From assembly GCA_037044905.1 (NCBI GenBank), contig JBAOKB010000071.1, positions 558,001 through 622,000 on the forward strand: a stretch of 64,000 bases of DNA, read 5' to 3'. The notes beneath the pieces are model-generated. The model saw only the letters and a list, made by a program, of their open reading frames with translations, was not told where the DNA came from and made no database searches. The position numbers were made by a program, and so were the translations under genes. Shown one piece after another: positions 10,511-21,806 of the stretch (the stretch's first letter is position 1; each line of letters starts with the position of its first letter). This DNA comes from Hortaea werneckii (lineage: Eukaryota > Ascomycota > Dothideomycetes > Mycosphaerellales > Teratosphaeriaceae).

Positions 10511-11495
10511 AAGGAAACTGGGACATGGACTCGCCGGCACTTCCCATGCCTCTGGATTCCCAGCAAGTCGTCCGTAGGGCTATGCGTGCGGTTGGCAAGG
10601 TTCCTCTCCCACGCCGGAGGGTCAGGGATGAGTCTGTAAGCCCATCCAGGAGCGGATGGTGCTTGCTCTATGGTTGGGGGGATTGCAGGCTCGGCCAGCG
10701 TCAACCTCTTGCGCTTCAGTCCTTGTTGTGCTGCTGGAGTGGCCGGCGTGAGTAGGCCGTCGATGACCTCTGTGCCCTCGTCCTGCGGGATAGGCTGCGT
10801 TCCTTTTCTCCTCCTCCTCCTCCTCCTCCTCTTCGTCGGTCTCAGATGCTTCGTCATCTGATATCCCCGTCTTCGCGCCGCCGAAGTACCTGCACACCGG
10901 CGTCGGCACTTTCGGGGCGGGCTGGCATGTACACGCTACCAGGACCCTCAACGACACATCGCCCACTCCGCGAGGATTGCGAGCAATCTGGCTGACGATC
11001 TCAGACCAGCTCTCCGGCTTCACCACCGCCTCCCGAAGCGTGGGAGGGCACGTCAGCAGCACGTCCGTCACCTGCGTCTGGATCGAGCCCTGCACTTCGA
11101 CCCTCCTGAGCATCTCCCGTTTCAGCTTGGCGGAGAAGGCATGGTATGAGCCGTCGAAAGCGGCTTTCCACGGCAGCGAGCAGGAGACACGGCCGAGATC
11201 CAGGATCTTGTGGGACGTCGAGGGCTTCTTGTCGTAGAGAGCGATCTCGAAGGTGATGGAGATGCTGGCGGACGACGACTGGCTGTACGGGCCCCTTGGT
11301 AAGAAGGCTTCGGGCTGAGATCGACAGATGATCTTTGTCTCAGTCTGCTCTCGCCGTTGTTGCGAGGTTGACTTCGTGCTCAGGATGCGGGTGGTGGAGG
11401 TTTGGTCGTGGCGTAGGGTGAACAGGGATGGAGTGCGTCTTCGGCTGCTTCGTGGCCTCGACGCATTTGGGACCGTGGATGATGAGACGGGCCAT
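10420..11495 (-). CDS. Uncharacterised acidic, probably nuclear protein with a poly-Glu tract; frame breaks
   Basis: I do not recognise this gene. The best-supported part reads minus from about 11430 to 10807 and includes ITFEIALYDKKPSTSHKILD, LKREMLRRVEVQGSIQTQV and VGDVSLRVLVACTCQP, then an acidic tract of nine glutamates coded by a GAG repeat. After the tract the sensible frame shifts by one base at AAAA (about 10804-10807) and continues as KGTQPIPQDEGTEVIDGLLT with a basic KRKR cluster that could be a nuclear signal, ending at 10420. An ATG at 11495 (MARLIIHGPKCVEATKQPK) is a plausible start, but it also needs a frame change near 11430; the first in-frame ATG of the central frame is at 11113. 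The exact start is uncertain. Confidence 0.45.
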
Positions 11496-11896
11496 TTCTA
11501 TCTCTTGGTGTGGTGTCGTGGTGGTCGGTGTTGGGTTGAGAGTGCTTTGTTGGTATGGGGATTCAACTTGTTGGGTTATTCAGGGTGAGTGCAAGATGTA
11601 CCGTGGGAATGAGCTGATTTGGAAAAACTGCTGGAGGGGATGACTTCTTATTTGCTTTCATTTTGCCTTCTGCAATAGAGTTGCGAACGACATGCTATTG
11701 AGTATGCCCGTGCTTTGTCGCTTGAGTGGGTGAATTGATGAGGATTGCAATTAGGTTGGATGTTTCGAAACACCACCCACGATAACAAAGGTGCTATAGC
11801 GAGCCCAAGCAGAGTACTTGTGATAGCTGCAGATCTATCTCAGAAGGACATTGTTCAATGTCTCAATTGTCTCAGTGACACGCGCCCGCCTGCACG
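11496..11896. other. Intergenic, no gene seen
   Basis: About 400 bp between divergent predicted genes, with no recognisable motif. It presumably contains both promoters. Confidence 0.4.
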
Positions 11897-12298
11897 ATGT
11901 CAGACAGCAACCAAAAGCCGCATCAGCTACCTGTCGGTGAAATTGCAACCATCGACAGACAAAGGTTTTCCTCCGATAGTCGCAGCCTACTGGTGCAATA
12001 CATGGATCAGTGCGATCGCATGGCTTCGCTCTTGACGAGTCTGAGAGACGATGTCCGAGATAGTGCCCAGGAGTCTCTCAACACAATGAAGCATCCCAGC
12101 TCCCATCAGGACACGTCCGGATCTGCGACGCATGAGACCCCATCCGATAAAGGGACTGCCGTCCACGACGAAGCTGACAATACCATTAACGACACTTCCG
12201 CGATTACCGAAAGTCGCGTATCGAGCTTGGGTGGTGGCGGCAAAATAGAAGAAGGCAGGGGAACTCAAGATCTAGAGAGAGGGTCACAGTCGAAGTAA
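11897..12298 (+). CDS. Hypothetical hydrophilic protein (133 aa)
   Basis: An uninterrupted frame begins at an ATG (MSDSNQKPHQLPVGEIATID) and ends at 12298. The first 60 residues contain a possible amphipathic helix (SLLVQYMDQCDRMASLLTSL); the remainder is Ser/Thr/Gly/Asp-rich and probably disordered. There is no signal peptide or membrane segment. I cannot assign a family. Amino-acid composition favours a real gene modestly over chance, but there is no neighbour or motif support. Confidence 0.4.
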   Translation: MSDSNQKPHQLPVGEIATIDRQRFSSDSRSLLVQYMDQCDRMASLLTSLRDDVRDSAQESLNTMKHPSSHQDTSGSATHETPSDKGTAVHDEADNTINDTSAITESRVSSLGGGGKIEEGRGTQDLERGSQSK

Positions 12299-13689
12299 GG
12301 TCTGTTCTTCTGTATTTACGATGTTTCTTGCATGCACGCATACGCATGCATCGACGGGTTGTATCCCATGTCCACAAGTGGTGGGCTGTGTGTTGTGTCT
12401 TGGCCAAGGTTGAGCGGAGGCTGAATATGCGAGACTGGCTCGATGTAGGTCAGTGGCGAATGTCTTAGGGTTGGCTAGGGTTAGCGAGGATTCCTCATGT
12501 GACAAGTCTTGCCAGAGCATTCAAACACAGTGACTACCAGTAACGGCAAGTCAACTAAAACCATTTCTCGCGGGTTTGTATGAATCTGTGGAGGTCGCGT
12601 TCTCCGGCCTCAGATCTCGTTGTGTTCAGATCGAGCGTCTCCGAAATGACGTGCCTGAACGTCGCTCCCATGAGTATATGTCATGGGCATGCAACATGCT
12701 GCAGACAAATATTATTGCAGACGATGGTACAGCTCTGTAGTTGCGTCACCCACCGAAATACAGAAGTGGCAAATCCAAAGGGAAAAAAGGATGGCAATGA
12801 GATTTTACCTTGATGATCGCTCACCATGGCCCCAGGCGAGATTGGCATCTCTCTCCACGTATCCTGATCGGTATAGCGAATAGATAATCGCTAAAGAGAC
12901 ATGAACGACGGGTGAACAAGGAGAACAGAGGTCAATCCCATCTCGCTCAAACCTACAATTTCGATATCGGTGTTCGAACAAGTCAACATTACCGTACCTA
13001 AGGGTGGCAAGCCATACCCATTCCCCATAGTCTGACGGAAAACGATATACCTTAGCTTCTGCTTCAACGTTCAGTTCATACGGAGGTGCTTTGGGGTCGA
13101 CGTGCTCTGCAATATGAACGGTATTGATCGCCAAAACAAGAAGCTGAGACACCGTAACGAGATCTGGTCCAATGGCGGCTGCGAGTCACGTGCAGGAAGA
13201 CTTCATGCCCTTTGACTTGACGGTCGGGCCGGGTCTACGATGTATATCGGTCGGCAGCGCATGCTCTCGACCGCTGTTGTAACCCACGATCCAGAGTATC
13301 CTGCACCAACGGACTTGATCATCACCCTGATCGATTTGGATGTTTGCTTGTGATGGCAGATTGACGTTGACTGCAGAGCCGCAGGAGCCCGAAGTGGCCG
13401 GGGCGCTGGGCTAATCGTGATCGGTAAGGCATCAATTTTCCTTATCGATTGCGGCTGGAAAAGTTGGCGGGGCTATTTCGCGCGGAAGCGGCGATCGAGC
13501 GGCGACGTCACAGCATCCTATGGAAAGGTTGGAATCAGTCGGCCATGCAAACATCTGTAGCAAATGCCATCCATTTCGAGCGCTATAGAATGCGGAAAAG
13601 CGTGATAGAAATTCAGATGAGGTTCAGTGACTTTCGCCACATGAGAAATCACATGTAAAATCGCGTGTTTGCTGGACTGTACGGGTTGC

Positions 13690-13697
13690 TTCAGGAA
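13690..13697 (+). promoter_or_regulatory. Heat-shock element half (TTCnnGAA)
   Basis: TTCAGGAA is a two-unit inverted HSE, ten bases upstream of the perfect three-unit element, so the two may form one HSF1 binding cluster. Confidence 0.55.
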
Positions 13698-13706
13698 CCG
13701 ACTTTC

Positions 13707-13719
13707 TTCTAGAAGCTTC
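13707..13719 (+). promoter_or_regulatory. Perfect three-unit heat-shock element
   Basis: TTCTAGAAGCTTC contains three alternating units TTC-nn-GAA-nn-TTC, the consensus for trimeric heat-shock factor. It lies 213 bp upstream of the hsp70 ATG, a typical promoter distance, so heat induction through Hsf1 is very likely. Confidence 0.85.
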
Positions 13720-13932
13720 GCAACTTTCCATGAGCTACGTCGTGCGTCGAGAAGTTTTCGCCCACCACCGCTCCTCTACAAAACAACCTTTCAAGCCCAC
13801 CTCTACCTTTTCTCTCTCCAACATAACATTACACACACAATCCAACACAGTCTTACGACTTCACGACCACCCTTTTCACGTTTCCTTTAGATACCCCTAA
13901 CCAATCGATCACACCCAGAAGAACCTTTCATC

Positions 13933-15999
13933 ATGGCCCCAGCAGTCGGTATCGACTTGGGTACCACCTACTCCTGTGTCGGTATCTTCAGAGATGACCG
14001 CATTGAGATCATCGCCAACGACCAGGGCAACCGCACCACGCCCTCGTTCGTTGCCTTCACCGACACCGAGCGTTTGATCGGTGATGCCGCAAAGAACCAG
14101 GTCGCCATGAACCCACACAACACCGTCTTCGACGCTAAGCGTCTGATCGGCCGCAAGTTCCAGGATGCTGAGGTGCAGGCCGACATGAAGCACTTCCCAT
14201 TCAAGATCATCGAGAAGGCTGGCAAGCCGGTCATCCAGGTCGACTTCAAGGGCGAGACCAAGGACTTCACCCCGGAGGAGATCTCCTCCATGGTCCTTAC
14301 CAAGATGAGGGAGACCTCTGAGGCCTACCTCGGCGGCACCGTCAACAACGCTGTCGTTACCGTGCCAGCCTACTTCAACGACTCGCAGAGACAGGCCACC
14401 AAGGACGCCGGTCTCATTGCCGGTCTGAACGTCCTCCGTATCATCAACGAGCCGACCGCTGCCGCTATCGCCTACGGTCTGGACAAGAAGCACGAGGGCG
14501 AGCGCAACGTGCTCATCTTCGACTTGGGTGGTGGCACTTTCGATGTGTCGCTCCTGACCATCGAGGAGGGTATCTTCGAGGTCAAGTCTACTGCCGGTGA
14601 CACCCACCTTGGTGGCGAGGACTTCGACAACCGTCTCGTTAACCACTTCGTTAACGAGTTCAAGAGAAAGAACAAGAAAGGTGAGTGCCCCATTTCCCAC
14701 TCCGGTGGCATATTTACCTTATTTTCTCCGTGAGACATTTGCTAACTATGTCACAGACCTCACTTCCAACACTCGTGCTCTCCGTCGTCTGCGTACGGCT
14801 TGCGAGCGCGCGAAGCGCACTCTGTCCTCCTCTGCTCAGACCTCGATTGAGATCGACTCTCTCTTCGAGGGTATCGACTTCTACACCTCTATCACCCGTG
14901 CCCGTTTCGAGGAGCTTTGCCAGGACCTCTTCCGTTCCACCATGGAGCCAGTCGAGCGTGTCCTCCGCGACTCCAAGATCGACAAGTCCTCCGTCCACGA
15001 GATCGTCCTGGTCGGTGGCTCCACCCGTATCCCGAAGGTGCAGAAGCTCGTCTCCGACTTCTTCAACGGCAAGGAGCCATGCAAATCCATCAACCCCGAC
15101 GAGGCCGTGGCCTACGGTGCCGCCGTGCAGGCCGCTATCCTGTCTGGCGACACCTCCAGCAAGTCGACCAACGAGATCTTGCTGCTCGACGTTGCGCCGC
15201 TGTCTCTCGGTATCGAGACTGCCGGTGGTGTCATGACCCCGCTGATCAAGCGTAACACCACCATCCCTACCAAGAAGTCTGAGGTCTTCTCTACCTTCTC
15301 CGACAACCAGCCTGGTGTCCTCATCCAGGTCTTCGAAGGTGAGCGGGCTAGGACCAAGGACAACAACTTGATGGGCAAGTTCGAGCTCACTGGTATCCCG
15401 CCGGCGCCGCGTGGTGTGCCTCAGATCGAGGTCACCTTCGACCTCGACGCTAACGGAATCATGAACGTCTCCGCTCTTGAGAAGGGCACTGGCAAGACCA
15501 ACAAGATTGTCATCACCAACGACAAGGGCCGTCTCTCCAAGGAGGAGATCGAGCGTATGCTTGCTGAGGCCGAGAAGTACAAGGAGGAGGACGAGGCTGA
15601 GGCTGCCCGTATCCAGGCCAAGAACGGCCTTGAGTCCTACGCCTACTCTCTCAAGAACACCATCCAGGACGAGAAGGTTGCCGAGAAGATCGAGGCCGGC
15701 GAGAAGGAGAAGCTCCAGGCCAAGATCGACGAGACCGTCTCCTGGATCGACGACAACCAGACCGCCACCAAGGACGAGTACGAGAGCCAGCAGAAGGAGC
15801 TGGAGGGCGTTGCCGTAAGTTTATTACCTCCCTGATACCATTTGTCGAACACATGCTAACTATTAAACAGAACCCGATCATGGTCAAGATCTATGGCCAG
15901 GGTGCCGAGGGTGGCATGCCAGGTGGCGCCGGCGGCGCTGGTGCTGCCCCAGGCGGCCAGGGCGGCGACGACGGCCCGACCGTCGAGGAGGTCGACTAA
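13933..15999 (+). CDS. hsp70: Cytosolic heat-shock protein 70 (Ssa type)
   Basis: Three exons (13933-14680, 14757-15814, 15871-15999) join in phase across introns of 76 and 56 nt, both with a GCTAAC-like branch site, to give 644 residues. The ATPase domain starts GIDLGTTYSCVGIF and has the Hsp70 signatures IFDLGGGTFDVSLL and IVLVGGSTRIPKVQK. The substrate-binding domain begins near LLLDVAPLSLGIETAGGVM, followed by a helical lid, a Gly-rich linker and a C-terminal EEVD that recruits TPR co-chaperones, which marks it as cytosolic rather than mitochondrial or ER. There is no targeting sequence. It folds nascent and stressed proteins. Two HSEs lie upstream. Confidence 0.98.
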
Positions 16000-17926
16000 G
16001 CGCATCACTCCCGGTGCTCTGACGACGACGACCTGCTCCCTTCCTCATGATTTTTTCAGCTGCTTATTTTGAGCATGGCAAGGCGTTCAGGTAGATTTCA
16101 TGGGGTCTACAAAACAACGATGCTATGATGTGATGGGTGGAAAGTCAACAAAAGCATCAAACCTTCTGTAATGTAGCGTGCTTCATCTTGAGGCATGGAA
16201 ATGAACAATTTTTCAAATTATCGATGATGTTCCTTCTCTCTAAACTCCTTTTGTTTTCCTCATGAAAGATGTCTGTGGCTATAACAAGGCTAGGTTAGGT
16301 ATGTATTCATCCTGGACTGGTTGGATCGTGGTCCTTCTATGGCAAGTATAGTCTCCGCTTTACCAAAGTCGCACTTACACGAACGAGGTGTTCAGATGCA
16401 CATCAAGCCGATCCTCCATGTGGGAGCGTACTCATCAGAGACCAATGTACAGTTGGCCGTTACAGCTTGCCACTTCCCATGGACTCTCTGAAGGGTAGTC
16501 TGCCGAGATTTTGCTGGAGTCCTATCCATTGCCTTATCTTTCATTGTTCACTTTAGAAAATTCCAGTACTGTACACTTCCATTTCCTATGCAAAGGCTCA
16601 ATTGGTATTGCAAGAGACAGTGCTCAATGTGATCAATTGCCTTCGCATGATCAAGACATACGTATACTCTCGCTGGGTTCCAAGCAGGATGCACTTCTAT
16701 GAACACAGCTGGAGCTTGTGTAGCAGGAAGACCTTTCGAATTTCTGAATAGCTACTCTGTCGTTCATCTAAGCTGCAGAACATTTTCTTGAACCATCTCT
16801 CAGCGCTACACAGTCTTGCAGTCGATATTTCATAAGCCAGGGATAGGCGCGACTACTGGAGCTTGCAAAACCTCTGCAATCAGTACTTCGGTCTTAAGAA
16901 TTGGTGAACGCCGTCCGCTCGCAATCGATGTCTGGCTTTGACAAAGTGTTCTAAGTCGCCATTGCCCACTCAGGCTGACCAAAATAATCGGTTGTGCTCC
17001 GTACGAGGCCGCTCTGCATATTGTGGCTATCACAATGGACTGCCCGGAGATCGCCTCAGACTGACAGTTTGGACAAGAGCCGATTGATGGAGCAGCCATC
17101 GGATAGATAGACTACCTGTTGACCACCTGGTTTACCAAACTCTGCAAACAAACTGCGAACAGGCGCATCAACATGTTCTATAGCTAAGGTTCGTCAGGAG
17201 TACAGTGTCTGGTCAAGCGCGCTGCCCAGGTGAGTGTCATCTCGCCTGCTCATCCGAAGGGTTCTCGCCAAGGCGTGCTTCGGCAACGGGCCAATCGCCG
17301 CCGGCTTCACTAGGAGCACGCCATTGCGCGCCCCTCCACTCTTCTCCAATCTCATCCACACGACCGCGGTACGCATGGACACTAGGACGCTCTCCATGCC
17401 ACGTCTTCGGCGCATTTCAAACGGAATGAGCAAAAGAACGCGGCACGATTGCCTGACCGGCCCTACTCTCCCACCGAACCTGGCTGATTTGGTGTGCACA
17501 GGGCGAATCCCGGTTGCTATGTCGTCAGAACAGCCGCATTCTATGCTCAACCTAATTCCGCACTTGCCCAAGAGAACACGTTAGATAGTTTCGTACAACC
17601 GCATCATCAACTTCTTCTTGACCTTCAAGACCTCTAAGGAGGATCACTGGCACATCCGTCTGATCGGATTGCCTCAATCTGTTACACAACTCTTCACCGA
17701 TTTCTCACATCTGTAGCTGGATCGCGAATCAACCTCGCCATCCAGCCCCACCCCAGCCAATTCATCAACAAACGGCACCACTGCCTTAGTTCATCTGTGT
17801 ATATCCAGCACGCATTGATCTAGACAGGAGGCTGAAGGTATCTTCCTGTCACCGTGGAGCCGTGGAGTGGAAGTTGATCTCTCTCCCAAGCTTCCTTTTT
17901 TCTTCCCACTACTCGACGCTTCCAAG
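16000..17926. other. Intergenic, 1.9 kb, no supported gene
   Basis: This lies between hsp70 and the NRPS-like gene. A plus-strand frame near 17234-17584 has a basic, Ser/Arg-rich start that superficially resembles a mitochondrial presequence, but it has no ATG at its beginning and no known domain. An overlapping minus frame (17194-17571) is equally unremarkable. I see no RNA gene. Confidence 0.45.
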
Positions 17927-20900
17927 ATGTCGGTTATAGACACCACCAAGGACCTGGCCGTGCTCTTTACCGAGCAGGCAAAGGCCACACCAGACGCTCC
18001 GGCACTGGAGGATGACTCTGTCTCGTATACTTACGCGGAACTTGACAAGCAAGTTTCTGAACTAGCTGCTCGCCTTCGCGATCATGGCGTCGGACGAGAC
18101 GCTTTGGTAGGTGTCCTTATGCCACGCAGTGCTGGCTACGTGATCGCCTCACTTGCCGCTCTTCGCGCTGGCGGCGCTTTCCTTGTGCTTGAAGCTGCAT
18201 ATCCACCAGATCTTTTGGCCGACGTGCTGGAGGATTCCAAGCCGGCTGTGATTGTAACCTCGACTTCGGAAGCGGGAAAGATCAAGGCAGATGTGCCTGT
18301 TATAACGCTTGATAGGCATACTACAGGAGTCGGGACTGCTGCTGAAGTCAATGGCGACACGGCTGCTGTTAACGGAAACGCCAACGGGCCTTCCTCCGCC
18401 ACCAAGTGGCGATGATCTGGACAAGCTGGCTTTTGTCGCGTACTCCTCCGGCACGACCGGCAAGCCGAAAGGCATTGCTAATCCACACAGGGCTGCAGTG
18501 CTGTCTTACGACATGCGATTTGGCTTTCAGGATGTGCAGCCAGGCGATAGAGTCGCCTGTAATGTCTTTTTCATTTGGGAGATGCTGCGCCCATTGCTGC
18601 GCGGTGCCACCGTCTATGCTGTCCCCGACGAGATCAGTTACGATCCTGTCGGACTGGTAGAGCTACTGTCTGCCAAGAAGGTTACAGAAACCCTGATGAC
18701 ACCGACGCTGCTCGCTACGGTACTTGCTCGCCACCCAAACATTGGGAAGCGCCTGCCAGAGCTACGCACGCTGTGGCTTAACGGCGAAGTCGTGACTACT
18801 GATCTGGCTCGTCGTGCACTCAAGGCTTTGCCAAACACCCGCCTGCTGAACTGCTACAGTGCGTGTGAGACTCACGAGGTTGCTTGTGGCGACATTGGCA
18901 AGATGGTCAACTCGGAAGAGCTGTACTGCCCTGTTGGCCCGCCACTAGATCCGAAACACACCTATATTTTGGGTGAGGACGGAAAGAAAGTTGAGACAGG
19001 CACCAGTGGTGAGCTCTATGTTGGAGGGCCATTGTTGGCTCGAGGCTACCTCAATCTTGAGGAAACTACTGCAAAGGCTTTCTTACCGGACCAGTTCAGT
19101 GGCGAAGAAGGCGCGCGGATGTACAGAACCGGCGACTTGGCAAGGATTTTGCCATCTGGTTTGCTGGAGATCACTGGAAGAGTAGGCGCCATGATCAAAT
19201 TACGTGGCTACTCTGTCGTGCCCGGAAAGGTCGAGAAGGCCATCACAGACTTCCTTGCAGTCAGTCAGGCGCTTGTTGTAGCCCATGGAGAGGGCTTGGA
19301 CAAGCAGCTTGTGGCTTATGTCGTCCGCGAGAAAGCGGAAAGCGACAGCCGCGCACGCATTGAGATTGAGGAGTCTGGCCACAGTCCGTCTGCTAGGAAA
19401 ACGCTGTCGCAATATCTGGCACAGTACATGCTTCCAGCGCTGTGGGTTGAGCTCGATGAAATACCAACGCACGAAGTCTCGGGCAAGACTGACATGAAGG
19501 CTTTACCTCCTCCACCGGATCCAAAAGCACAGAATGCTGCGACCACCGGCAAGAAGGAGAAAGACCCTATTGGTCTCGACCAGATTGCCGAAATCTGGGC
19601 TGCTACTTTGCACACTTCTCGCAATCTTATCACACCTGACCACAGCTTCTTTGATCTTGGTGGGCACTCGCTCTCCCTCGCTGAATTGGCATCTAGATTT
19701 TCACGCAACTTTGGATTCCGTGTTCCAGTGGCTCGTCTTGCCGACCCACCGACGCTCACAGGTCACCTCGAGACTGTACGAGCTGTCAGGGATGGCCACA
19801 CTGCAGCCGTCCAAGCAGATCTGCCCTCTGTTCTGCGTGCTGATTCTGTCCTGGACCAGGACATCCAGCCTAACGGTGCTAAGATGTGCGCAGCGAACAA
19901 GGCCGAAACTATTCTGCTCACAGGCGCTACTGGTTTCCTTGGCGCCTTTTTACTTAATGACCTGCTTGAAAGCACACCAGCGCAGATTATCTGCTTGGTT
20001 CGCTTCAATGACCCAGATGAAGACGATGTGCCGGCGGGTATTGCAAGGATCAGGAACAACATGCTGGATCTCGGGCTATGGCGTGACTCGGTCATGGAGC
20101 GTGTTGAGATCCTGCCAGGCAATCTGTCTAGGAAGCGTCTAGGTCTATCACCGGATGACTTCGAGGGGCTTGCGAAGCGGGTACAAGTCATTGTGCATGC
20201 AGCTGCGACCGTCAACCTGGTTTACCCTTACGCTTCGCTTCGTGGCGCTAACGTGGGCGGCACACGGGAGGTCCTTCGTTTGGCCTGCATGGCTGGTGCC
20301 ACGGTTCAGTACATCTCTACTAACGGTGTGTTGCCGCCCTCGCCGCTGAGGGATGGCTGGCCAGAAGATACGATGATCTATGTTGATGCAGTGCCCGACA
20401 AGATTCACGATGGATATGGCCAAACCAAGTGGGTGGCAGAGCAGCTAGTCTATGAGGCTGGGCGGCGCGGTCTGCCTGTCCGTATACATCGTGCAGGCAC
20501 CATTAGCGGTCACAGCCGATCTGGCGCGGCTAACGCATGGGATCTTATGACCGCGATCTTGGTCGAAGCCGTTCATCTTGGTTACGCCCCGGACGTAGAG
20601 GGCTGGCGTGCGGAGATGACGCCTGTGGACTTTGTCAGCCAGTCGATCGTTCACCTTGCCAATCAGACTCAAGCCAAGCAGCTTGTGTTCCATTTAGGTG
20701 ACCCGGAGCCAAGAGACACCCGCAGAGTCTTTGAAGATCTTGACGCTCTTGGTTACAAGACCGAACCTCTTGAATGGGAGAAGTGGGTTGATCTCTGGAC
20801 TGAGAAGCGTGGCAACGTACGCGGTGGGCAAGGTTCCTTCACCGTCGATGTTCTCCGCAGCGGTATGCCCAGTGTGGAGTTCCTGCGCGACATCGTTGTC

Positions 20901-21806
20901 TTGAACAATGCCGCCACACGGCCTTTCCGCGCGGTCGTTGCGCGACCGAAGGTCGACATCGTCCTGCTCGAGACCTACACACGTCACTGGTTCGCCCGTG
21001 GCTGGCTCACTCGCCCACCGACAGGTCGTCGCGCCCTTGGTGGCTCAGCGCAACCAATCGCCCGTGGACCGCTGAGCGGCAAGGTTGCTGTCGTGACAGG
21101 TGCCTCATCCGGCATTGGTGCTGCAGTGGCTGCATCTCTAGCCAAAGAGGGCTGCCATATTGCTCTTGCCGCCCGTCGTATGGATGCCCTGGAATCTGTC
21201 AAGCGTCGTCTGGTTGTCCGTGAAGGCAAGATTATCATCCGCCAAACCGACGTTACGAAGCGCGACCAGGTCAAGGCTCTTGTTGAGGCCGCTGAGGAAG
21301 AACTTGGCCCCGTTGACATCCTTGTCTCGTGCGCAGGAGTCATGTACTTCACGATGATGGCCAACGCGCATGTGGAAGAGTGGGACCGTACTGTGGACGT
21401 CAACTGCAAGGGTCTGCTAAACTGTCTTTCCACGATCGTTCCAGGCATGAAGGAACGCGGCAGCGGTCACGTTGTCGCCATCTCTTCCGATGCAGCACGG
21501 AAATGCTTCCCAGGTCTCGGTGTCTACTCGGCCAGCAAGGCGTTTGTGGAATTCACCCTACAGGCTCTCAGGCTGGAGACCGCAGGAAGCGGCCTGCGCG
21601 TGACAGGCATCCAACCCGGCAACACGCAGACGGATCTGCTGACTATGTCCTCGGACACTGAGGCTGTCAAGCAGTACGGCGAGGCGTCCGGAGCGCAGAT
21701 CCTGAACCCGGAGGATGTCGCGGCTAGTATTGCCTATGCGCTCCGACAGCCGAACCATGTGTCGGTGAACGAGATCTTGGTAGAGCCTAGGGAAGAGCCC
21801 ATCTAG
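17927..21806 (+). CDS. NRPS-like carboxylate reductase, A-T-R1-R2 (glycine-betaine-reductase type), one frame discontinuity
   Basis: From the ATG at 17927 the protein has about 1292 residues and four domains. An adenylation domain begins near residue 10, with the core FVAYSSGTTGKPKG near 170 and the later YRTGDLARILPSG and KLRGYSVVPGKVE. A carrier domain has DLGGHSLSLAEL with the phosphopantetheine serine near 580. A thioester reductase R1 has LLTGATGFLGAFLL near 662 and a YGQTK active-site pair near 828. A second short-chain dehydrogenase R2 has VVTGASSGIGAAVA near 1051 and YSASK near 1198. This A-T-R-R order matches fungal ATRR enzymes, which reduce glycine betaine to choline through betaine aldehyde; the substrate here is inferred only. 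Between 18340 and 18410, in a linker, the frame moves by one base; either an extra base or an atypical intron would explain it. Confidence 0.88.

Larger units (their letters stand above)
12299..13932. other. Intergenic, 1.6 kb, upstream region of hsp70
   Basis: No convincing gene. The region has a telomere-like GGGTTA doublet near 12463-12485, a GCATGC-rich stretch near 12330, and, next to hsp70, heat-shock elements and a pyrimidine-rich leader from about 13790 to 13930. A minus-strand frame of 115 codons (12805-13152) has no recognisable features. Confidence 0.5.

Noticed and set aside
13909..14700. 263-codon minus-strand frame over hsp70
   Set aside because: Shadow of the hsp70 first exon, with biased Val/Leu/Asp composition typical of antisense to highly expressed genes.
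17234..17584. Mitochondrial protein gene suggested by a basic Ser/Arg-rich start
   Set aside because: No ATG at the frame start, no intron evidence and no recognised domain; an equally long frame exists on the other strand.
17927..21806. Secondary-metabolite gene cluster around the NRPS-like gene
   Set aside because: Neighbours are hsp70, a splicing factor and Elp5; no transporter, P450, methyltransferase or regulator lies next to it.
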